A DNA stretch of 64,000 nt from Neptunicella plasticusilytica. Its GTDB lineage: Bacteria; Pseudomonadota; Gammaproteobacteria; Enterobacterales; Alteromonadaceae. Each line of letters starts with the position of its first letter. The stretch's first letter is position 1. Below, one piece after another: positions 57,721 to 64,000 of this stretch. The DNA is taken from NCBI RefSeq assembly GCF_047922965.1, contig NZ_CP150481.1:1922001-1986000 (forward strand). Reading direction: 5' to 3'. The notes under the pieces were generated by a model. It was not told the origin of the DNA and made no database searches. It saw only the letters and a list, made by a program, of their open reading frames with translations. The position numbers and the translations under genes are program-made.

Positions 57721-60045
57721 TTATATTTTACAGGCTCCACCTTCGCAGCCGTCGTCTTCTTCGACCACTACTTCAACTGCCGGTTTTTCAGCCTGATTGA
57801 CGTTGACTTTCTTCTCTTCCATATTGTCCGAAGCACCATCACGGGTGTTGTGATAGTACAGGGTTTTCACCCCCAGTTTGTAAGCGGTAAGCAAATCTTT
57901 GAGGAGCAGTTTCATTGGCACTTTGCCGCCTTCAAATTTGGCCGGATCGTAGCTGGTGTTAGCAGAGATAGTCTGATCGACAAACTTTTGCATCACCCCG
58001 ACCAATTGCAGGTAGCCATCGTTGGACGGGATGTCCCACAGCAGTTCGTATTGATCTTTTAAACGCTCGTACTCAGGAACGACCTGTTTCAGCACGCCAT
58101 CCTTGCTGGATTTAACACTGATATGACCGCGTGGCGGTTCGATACCATTGGTGGCATTGGAAATTTGTGATGAAGTTTCTGACGGCATCAGGGCCGACAA
58201 GGTACTGTTACGTAAACCATGAGTCATAATGTCTTTACGTAACGCATCCCAGTCATAATGCAGAGGTTCGTTACAGACCGCATCCAGTTCCTTTTTATAG
58301 GTATCGGTTGGCATTAAACCTTTGGCATAGGTGGTTTCATTAAACTTCTTGCAAGGCTCTTTTTCTTTGGCCAAATTACATGAGGCCTTGAGCAAATAAT
58401 ATTGCATTGCTTCAAAGGTGCGGTGGATCAGGCCATTGGCGCTACCATCCGAATACTTGGCGCCGTTTTTGGCCAGGTAATAAGCGAAATTGATTACACC
58501 TATGCCAAGCGTGCGTCGGCCCATTGTGGCATTGAGTGCCGCCGGTACCGGGTAATCCTGATATTCCAGCAGGCTGTCCAATGCGCGCACCGTAATGTCC
58601 GCCAACTCTTCAAAATCGTCCAGCTCATTGATTTCACCCAGGTTAAAGGCCGAAAGCGTACACAGGGCAATTTCACCTTCAGGATCATTGACATTGTTTA
58701 GCGGTTTGGTCGGTAAGGCAATTTCCAGACATAAATTACTCTGACGAACTGGGGCAACTGCCGGATCAAAGGGACTATGGGTATTACAGTGGTCAACATT
58801 CTGCAGATAAATACGGCCGGTACTGGCGCGTTCCTGCATAAACAGACTAAAGAGTTCAATGGCTTTAATGCGTTTTTTGCGAATGCTGTCGTCTTGTTCG
58901 TATTTCACATACAGCTGTTCAAATTTATCCTGATCGGCGAAGAACGCATCATACAATCCCGGCACGTCAGAAGGGCTAAACAGAGTGATGTAATCATCTT
59001 TAATCAGACGCTGATACATCAGTTTGTTAAATTGCACCCCATAATCGAGGTGACGAACCCGGTTTTCCTCTACGCCGCGGTTGTTTTTCAACACGATAAG
59101 CGATTCCACTTCCAGATGCCAAAGCGGGTAGAATAATGTGGCTGCACCGCCTCGTACGCCACCTTGTGAACAGCTCTTAACCGCGGTCTGGAAGTATTTG
59201 TAAAACGGGATACAGCCGGTGTGATAGGCTTCTCCACCTCGAATTTCACTGCCCAGAGCACGAATTCGTCCGGCATTAACGCCAATTCCGGCGCGCTGGC
59301 TGACATATTTGACAATAGCGCTGGTGGTGGCATTGATTGAGTCCAGACTGTCATCGGTTTCGATCAGCACACAAGAACTGAATTGACGGGTAGGGGTACG
59401 GACGCCGGCCATAATTGGGGTAGGCAACGATACTTTAAATAATGAAGTCGCATCATAAAAACGTTTGATGTAATCCAGCCGAACCGATTTGTCGTAATTG
59501 GCAAATAAACAGGCAGATACCAGCATATAAAGGAACTGGGCACTTTCATAAATTTTACCCGTTACCCGGTTTTGCACCAGGTATTTACCTTCCAGTTGTT
59601 TAACGGCAGCATAGCTGAAATTCATGTCGCGCCAGTGATCAATATAATCACCCAGTTCCTGCAGCTCTTCAGTACTGAAATCTTCCAGCAAGTGTTTGTC
59701 GTACTTGCCTAATGCCACCATATTTTTGACATGGTCGGCCAGCGCAGGCGGTTCAAATTGACCATAAGCTTTTTTGCGTAAATGGAAAATCGCCAGTCGC
59801 GCAGCCAAATACTGATAATCGGGGCTCTCATTGCAAATCAGATCGGCAGCCGATTTAATCAGGGTTTCATGAATGGTTTCGGTTTTTATGCCATCGTAAA
59901 ATTGCAGATGGGCTTTGATTTCTACCTGTGAAACCGAGACGTTTTTTAGACCTTTTGCAGCCCAGGTGATGACCTTGTGGATCTTGTCCAGATCAATAGG
60001 TTCTTTTTCTCCATTGCGTTTCGCAACAAATATATTGTCATTCAT
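57721..60045 (-). CDS. nrdA: Class Ia ribonucleotide reductase alpha subunit
   Basis: NrdA reduces ribonucleoside diphosphates. The 774-residue protein has an N-terminal ATP-cone (FVAKRNGEKEPIDLDKIHKV), active-site Cys residues in RQFSSCVLIET, NLCLEIALPTKP and EIALCTLSAFNLGEI, the radical-path Tyr region near the C terminus (GVKTLYYHNTRDG) and the redox-active C-terminal pair in CEGGACKI. The ATP-cone implies dATP control of overall activity. It is slightly longer than E. coli NrdA (761). Confidence 0.97.
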   Translation of the reverse strand: MNDNIFVAKRNGEKEPIDLDKIHKVITWAAKGLKNVSVSQVEIKAHLQFYDGIKTETIHETLIKSAADLICNESPDYQYLAARLAIFHLRKKAYGQFEPPALADHVKNMVALGKYDKHLLEDFSTEELQELGDYIDHWRDMNFSYAAVKQLEGKYLVQNRVTGKIYESAQFLYMLVSACLFANYDKSVRLDYIKRFYDATSLFKVSLPTPIMAGVRTPTRQFSSCVLIETDDSLDSINATTSAIVKYVSQRAGIGVNAGRIRALGSEIRGGEAYHTGCIPFYKYFQTAVKSCSQGGVRGGAATLFYPLWHLEVESLIVLKNNRGVEENRVRHLDYGVQFNKLMYQRLIKDDYITLFSPSDVPGLYDAFFADQDKFEQLYVKYEQDDSIRKKRIKAIELFSLFMQERASTGRIYLQNVDHCNTHSPFDPAVAPVRQSNLCLEIALPTKPLNNVNDPEGEIALCTLSAFNLGEINELDDFEELADITVRALDSLLEYQDYPVPAALNATMGRRTLGIGVINFAYYLAKNGAKYSDGSANGLIHRTFEAMQYYLLKASCNLAKEKEPCKKFNETTYAKGLMPTDTYKKELDAVCNEPLHYDWDALRKDIMTHGLRNSTLSALMPSETSSQISNATNGIEPPRGHISVKSSKDGVLKQVVPEYERLKDQYELLWDIPSNDGYLQLVGVMQKFVDQTISANTSYDPAKFEGGKVPMKLLLKDLLTAYKLGVKTLYYHNTRDGASDNMEEKKVNVNQAEKPAVEVVVEEDDGCEGGACKI

Positions 60046-60359
60046 GCCAGTCAGCCATTATTAGTTGTTATGTTTAGCGCAAATTCAAGGTTCGCACCTT
60101 GGGTTACCTCATACCTTGCTCAATCGTTGCTCTTTATTCTGGGGTGAGAAAGGTATAGACACAAGATAGTGAGGTATAGGGTTGAATGCAACCCAATATA
60201 TGGTGGTTTGTTGACCATTTGATTCGACGGTGTGAGGGCGGTTAGTAGAAGCTCACCGCAAAGCCTTTTACGTTGCCGAGATCCTATGAATGCAACACAA
60301 ATCTGGATGTAAAAAAGGCGCTAAATTTTTTTAATTTTAAAATACTGTTTTTAATAGCT

Positions 60360-60375
60360 ATACGATATATAGTGC
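60360..60375. promoter_or_regulatory. NrdR box 1
   Basis: The sequence ATACGATATATAGTGC matches the 16-base NrdR consensus at 13 positions. It starts 32 bases from box 2, the three-helical-turn spacing typical of paired NrdR boxes. Confidence 0.75.
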
Positions 60376-60391
60376 TGTTTGACATTTGTGA

Positions 60392-60407
60392 TCACTATAT
60401 ATAGTGG
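60392..60407. promoter_or_regulatory. NrdR box 2
   Basis: TCACTATATATAGTGG matches the NrdR consensus at 14 of 16 positions and holds the perfect palindrome CACTATATATAGTG. With box 1 it should bind the ATP/dATP-responsive repressor NrdR to control nrdAB. Confidence 0.82.
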
Positions 60408-60419
60408 TTTACTTAGAGC

Positions 60420-61205
60420 CTAAACCTGTTTTTGACAGACCATTAAATAATTGACGTCGACATTATGGTCAGACAAATAATATTGACGTGACAACGGGTT
60501 CATATGCAAACCAGTCATATTTTTTGCGTACAAGGAAGTTTGATCAAGCCAGCCGAGTAACTCGGAGGGTTTGATAAATTTATCATGTTGATGGGTGCCG
60601 TCGGGAACCAGTTTGAATATTTTTTCGGCCGCCACAATCGCCATTAACCAGGACTTCATATTACGATTCAAGGTGGAAAAAAATACCAAACCACCCGGTT
60701 TAACCAATTTCTCACAGGCATTAACTACAGATTGTGGTTCTGGCACATGTTCAAGCATCTCCAGACAAGTCACAATATCGAATTGGCCGGCGTGCTGGTC
60801 GGCATATTGTTCAGCGGTACTGTGTTGGTAATCGACAGTGACACCGCTTTCCAGACCATGTAATTTGGCCACAGATAATGAATCTTTGGCCATATCGATG
60901 GCCGTTACCTTGGCCCCCATCCGCGCCATGCTTTCGGCCAGAATGCCACCACCGCAACCGACATCCAGTACTGTTTTGCCAAACAGGCCATTCGCCTGAC
61001 CCGCAATGTAATCCAGTCGCAACGGATTGATTTGATGCAGGGGTTTAAATTCTCCTTCCAAATCCCACCAGCGACTGGCCAAAGCCGAAAACTTTTCTAT
61101 TTCAGCCGGATCGACATTTTCGGGTTGATTTCGTTGTTCGATCATTGTCATTATTCGTTGCCAGAAATTCTGGGCATTATAAACATCCGCAGCATATAAA
61201 TGCAT
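60420..61205 (-). CDS. ubiG: Ubiquinone biosynthesis O-methyltransferase
   Basis: UbiG methylates two hydroxyl groups during ubiquinone synthesis. The protein has the family motif VDPAEIEKFSALASRWWDLEG divided here as DPAEIEKF and WWDLEGEFKPLH, the SAM site VLDVGCGGGILAESMARMG, and FSTLNRNMKSW. From 61205 it has 261 residues; AAGGTAACAG just before this ATG is a good ribosome site. Family length (about 240) favours an internal ATG at 61151, which lacks a clear site, so the start is uncertain. It is divergent from gyrA, as in E. coli. Confidence 0.92.
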   Translation of the reverse strand: MHLYAADVYNAQNFWQRIMTMIEQRNQPENVDPAEIEKFSALASRWWDLEGEFKPLHQINPLRLDYIAGQANGLFGKTVLDVGCGGGILAESMARMGAKVTAIDMAKDSLSVAKLHGLESGVTVDYQHSTAEQYADQHAGQFDIVTCLEMLEHVPEPQSVVNACEKLVKPGGLVFFSTLNRNMKSWLMAIVAAEKIFKLVPDGTHQHDKFIKPSELLGWLDQTSLYAKNMTGLHMNPLSRQYYLSDHNVDVNYLMVCQKQV

Positions 61206-61379
61206 CTGTTACCTTAATGATTGAGGTTAATAGCAGGTAAAGATGGCTGTTTATTTGGGGATTTGAATGATAGAATCCGGGGCTTATAACAATAATCTAT
61301 AACTCGCTAATATCGCATCAAGAACGCTTGTAAAAGTTGTATCGGATTGCGTAATGAACAATTAGGGACAAGGCAGTAT

Positions 61380-64000
61380 ATGACTGATCATGCCAATCAA
61401 ATTCTCCCCATCAATATTGAGGAAGAACTGAAAAATTCTTATCTGGATTACGCCATGAGCGTTATCGTCGGGCGAGCGTTGCCTGATGTACGTGATGGTT
61501 TAAAACCAGTCCATCGTCGCGTTTTATTTGCGATGAACGAACTCAAAAACGATTGGAATAAATCCTACAAAAAGTCGGCCCGTGTGGTGGGCGATGTTAT
61601 CGGTAAATATCACCCCCATGGTGATTCTGCGGTGTATGACACCATCGTGCGGATGGCTCAGCCATTTTCACTACGTTATATGTTGGTTGATGGACAGGGC
61701 AATTTCGGTTCTGTCGATGGCGATTCCGCAGCGGCAATGCGTTATACCGAAATTCGCATGGCCAAAATATCTCACGAATTATTAGCCGATCTGGATAAAG
61801 AAACGGTTAATTTTGTCCCTAACTATGATGGTACAGAACATATTCCGGATGTTTTACCGACTAAAGTACCTAATTTGTTAATCAATGGTTCTTCCGGTAT
61901 CGCGGTGGGGATGGCAACCAATATCCCGCCTCATAACCTGACTGAAGTGGTGAATGGCTGTATTGCCATGATCAACAATCCGGATATTACCATTGAAGAA
62001 CTGATCGAGCTTATTCCTGGGCCGGATTTTCCCACTGCGGCAATAATTAGTGGGCGTAAAGGAATCGAAGAGGCTTATCGTACCGGACGCGGCAAAATTT
62101 ATATGCGCGCCAGAGCCGAAATCGAAACCGAAGACAACGGCAAAGAAACCATTATAGTCACCGAGATCCCTTATCAGGTGAACAAAGCCAGGCTGATCGA
62201 GAAGATCGCCGAATTGGTTAAAGAAAAGAAAATTGAAGGTGTTTCGGCCCTGCGCGACGAATCTGATAAAGACGGCATGCGTATTGTGGTGGAAGTCAAG
62301 CGTAACGAATCCGGCGAAGTGCTGTTAAATCAGCTGTATCGTAATACCCAACTGCAAACGGTGTTCGGTATCAATATCGTTGCGTTGGATAACAATCAGC
62401 CGAAGATTTTTAATCTGCCGGATATGCTAAAAGCCTTTATTCTGCATCGTCGCGAAGTCGTGACGCGCAGAACAGTATACGAACTGCGGAAAGCCCGTGA
62501 TCGTGCTCATATACTTGAAGGTCTAGCCATTGCACTGGTTAATATTGATGAAATTATTGCGCTAATTAAAGCCTCTAACAGTCCTTCTGATGCCAAAATT
62601 GCGCTGACTGAAGCTGGTTGGAAATTGGGTGATGTGGCGCAAATGCTGGAAAAAGCGGGCGTTGATGCCGCGCGTCCGGATTGGCTCGAGCCCCAATATG
62701 GTGTGCGTGACGGACTTTACTTCCTGACTGAACAACAGGCTCAGGCAATTCTGGATTTACGCTTACATAAATTGACTGGTCTGGAACACGATAAAATCCT
62801 GGCGGAATATCGCGAATTGATGGATATTATCGCCGCCTTGATGTTTATTTTATCTAGCCCTGAACGCTTGATGGAAGTGATCCGTGAAGAACTGGAAGCC
62901 ATTCGTGACGAATATGGGGATGAGCGACGTACCGAAATTACCGCTGCTTCTCACGATATCGATATGGAAGATCTGATTGAGCAGGAAGATGTTGTCGTCA
63001 CCTTGTCTCATGAAGGTTATGTTAAATACCAGAAGCTGATCGATTACGAAGCGCAACGCCGTGGTGGCAGAGGGAAATCCGCTACCAAGATGAAAGACGA
63101 AGATTTCATTGAAAAACTGCTAATCGCCAATACTCACGATCATATCTTGTGTTTCTCTACCCGAGGTCGTCTGTACTGGCTGAAAACTTATCAGTTGCCA
63201 TTGGCCAGTCGTAACGCCCGTGGTCGTCCAATAGTGAATATTTTGCCACTGGAAGAAGGTGAGCGTATTACCGCTATTTTGCCCATTCAGGAGTTTGTTG
63301 AAGGTAAATATGTACTGATGGCAACAGCCGAAGGGACAGTGAAGAAGACTGAGTTAACCCAGTATTCACGCCCACGTGCTAACGGTATTATCGCGGTTAA
63401 TTTACGCGATGAAGATGAACTGATTGGCGTGGCGCTGACCAATGGTGACGACGACATTATGTTGTTCTCGGATGCCGGTAAAGTGGTCAGATTTAATGAG
63501 AAACAACGTGACTCTGAAACGGGCGCAGTAAAAATAGATCCGGAAACCGGTGAAGAAATGATGGCGCTACGTCCGATGGGCAGAACGGCCACAGGCGTGC
63601 GCGGTATCCGTTTACAGGAAGGCCAGAAAGTAGTGTCCCTGATCGTGCCAAATGGTGAGGGTGCAATATTAACGGCCACCGAAAACGGTTTTGGCAAGCG
63701 TACACCTGTGCAGGATTATCCTGCCAAGAGTCGTGCCACACAAGGTGTTGTGTCAATCAAGGTATCCGAACGTAACGGTAAAGTCGTTGGTGCGGTGCAG
63801 GTTAATGAATCAGATGAAATTATGCTGATTAGTGATCAAGGCACCTTGGTTCGAACCCGTGTCAGTGAAGTATCAACTGTTGGCCGTAATACGCAAGGTG
63901 TGCGTCTGATCCGGACTATTGAAGGTGAGCACGTAGTTGGTTTGCAACGTATTGATGAAATTGAAGAAGACGAAACAGTGCTGGTTGACGATGGCAGCGA
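61380..64000 (+). CDS. gyrA: DNA gyrase subunit A (partial, runs off the window end)
   Basis: GyrA is the DNA-breaking subunit of gyrase. The first 873 codons are present and open to the window end. The quinolone-resistance region reads HPHGDSAVYDTI with Ser83 and Asp87, the wild-type, susceptible state. The catalytic Tyr lies in AAMRYTEIRM. The GyrA box QRRGGRGK is at residues 559-566, with Arg in place of the more common Lys, and the C-terminal beta-pinwheel repeats follow. AAGG precedes the ATG by about eight bases. There is no intein or insertion in the part seen. Confidence 0.98.
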   Translation, partial: MTDHANQILPINIEEELKNSYLDYAMSVIVGRALPDVRDGLKPVHRRVLFAMNELKNDWNKSYKKSARVVGDVIGKYHPHGDSAVYDTIVRMAQPFSLRYMLVDGQGNFGSVDGDSAAAMRYTEIRMAKISHELLADLDKETVNFVPNYDGTEHIPDVLPTKVPNLLINGSSGIAVGMATNIPPHNLTEVVNGCIAMINNPDITIEELIELIPGPDFPTAAIISGRKGIEEAYRTGRGKIYMRARAEIETEDNGKETIIVTEIPYQVNKARLIEKIAELVKEKKIEGVSALRDESDKDGMRIVVEVKRNESGEVLLNQLYRNTQLQTVFGINIVALDNNQPKIFNLPDMLKAFILHRREVVTRRTVYELRKARDRAHILEGLAIALVNIDEIIALIKASNSPSDAKIALTEAGWKLGDVAQMLEKAGVDAARPDWLEPQYGVRDGLYFLTEQQAQAILDLRLHKLTGLEHDKILAEYRELMDIIAALMFILSSPERLMEVIREELEAIRDEYGDERRTEITAASHDIDMEDLIEQEDVVVTLSHEGYVKYQKLIDYEAQRRGGRGKSATKMKDEDFIEKLLIANTHDHILCFSTRGRLYWLKTYQLPLASRNARGRPIVNILPLEEGERITAILPIQEFVEGKYVLMATAEGTVKKTELTQYSRPRANGIIAVNLRDEDELIGVALTNGDDDIMLFSDAGKVVRFNEKQRDSETGAVKIDPETGEEMMALRPMGRTATGVRGIRLQEGQKVVSLIVPNGEGAILTATENGFGKRTPVQDYPAKSRATQGVVSIKVSERNGKVVGAVQVNESDEIMLISDQGTLVRTRVSEVSTVGRNTQGVRLIRTIEGEHVVGLQRIDEIEEDETVLVDDGS

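Larger units (their letters stand above)
60046..60419 (-). other. Long nrdA upstream region and leader
   Basis: This 374-base stretch holds no gene. The distal end (60360-60407) has two NrdR boxes, which should overlap the promoter. That leaves a leader of roughly 270-310 bases before nrdA. Within it, GGGTTG-aatg-CAACCC (about 60179-60194) forms a short hairpin. I recognise no known riboswitch in the leader. Confidence 0.6.

Noticed and set aside
61605..61645. Quinolone-resistance mutation in gyrA
   Set aside because: Codons 83 and 87 encode Ser and Asp, the susceptible residues.

Overview
The window is a contiguous piece of chromosome from a Gram-negative gammaproteobacterium. The thrS-infC-rpmI-rplT-pheS-pheT-ihfA order, class Ia nrdAB-yfaE, ubiG beside gyrA, LexA and NrdR boxes and moderate base composition point to this class. 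The plant or algal polysaccharide enzymes, SSS transporter, AcnD/PrpF-type methylcitrate pathway, PEP-CTERM protein and urea operon suggest a marine or aquatic Alteromonadales (Alteromonadaceae-like) species. That placement is inference from gene content. No phage, insertion sequence, CRISPR array or rRNA operon was seen.

Region 1 (1-8630) is a carbohydrate block. It holds two divergent GH43 arabinan-degrading enzymes, a P-domain PEP-CTERM protein, an SGLT-type sugar symporter, a FadR-type GntR regulator, an SDR aldose dehydrogenase, a TauE/SafE permease and an SMP-30 lactonase. Together they suggest uptake of arabinan-derived sugar and its oxidation through a lactone. Region 2 (8675-16154) is a propionate (2-methylcitrate) operon: a GntR regulator with a clear promoter and operator pair, then prpB, prpC, acnD and prpF. 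A 700-base stretch of repeats separates acnD from prpF. Region 3 (16177-19890) has tRNA-Val(GAC) with its own promoter, a rhamnogalacturonan acetylesterase, a CPXCG protein, a pteridine reductase, a fructosamine-kinase-like protein and a START-domain protein.

Region 4 (19953-27185) is the classic translation cluster from thrS to ihfA, with infC starting at AUU. Region 5 (27294-39651) is mostly housekeeping: Nif3, CE2 esterase, elyC/cmoM, D-lactate dehydrogenase, glutathione peroxidase, a beta-hydroxyacid dehydrogenase, a YchJ-like protein, a LexA-controlled sulA, the HD hydrolases yfbR and dgt, and three little-known genes including an LRAT-like thiol enzyme and a DUF2189 membrane protein.

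Region 6 (39648-56176) is the most distinctive part. A hybrid histidine kinase with an NCS1 (cytosine/allantoin-type) permease fused to its N terminus is translationally coupled to a LuxR-type response regulator. Both are divergent from a beta-barrel porin followed by urtABCDE (urea ABC importer) and ureDABCEFG (urease). This looks like a complete sense-import-hydrolyse urea module with a transporter-like sensor. Region 7 (56187-64000) holds yfaE, nrdB and nrdA with paired NrdR boxes far upstream, ubiG, and the first 873 codons of gyrA, which runs off the end.
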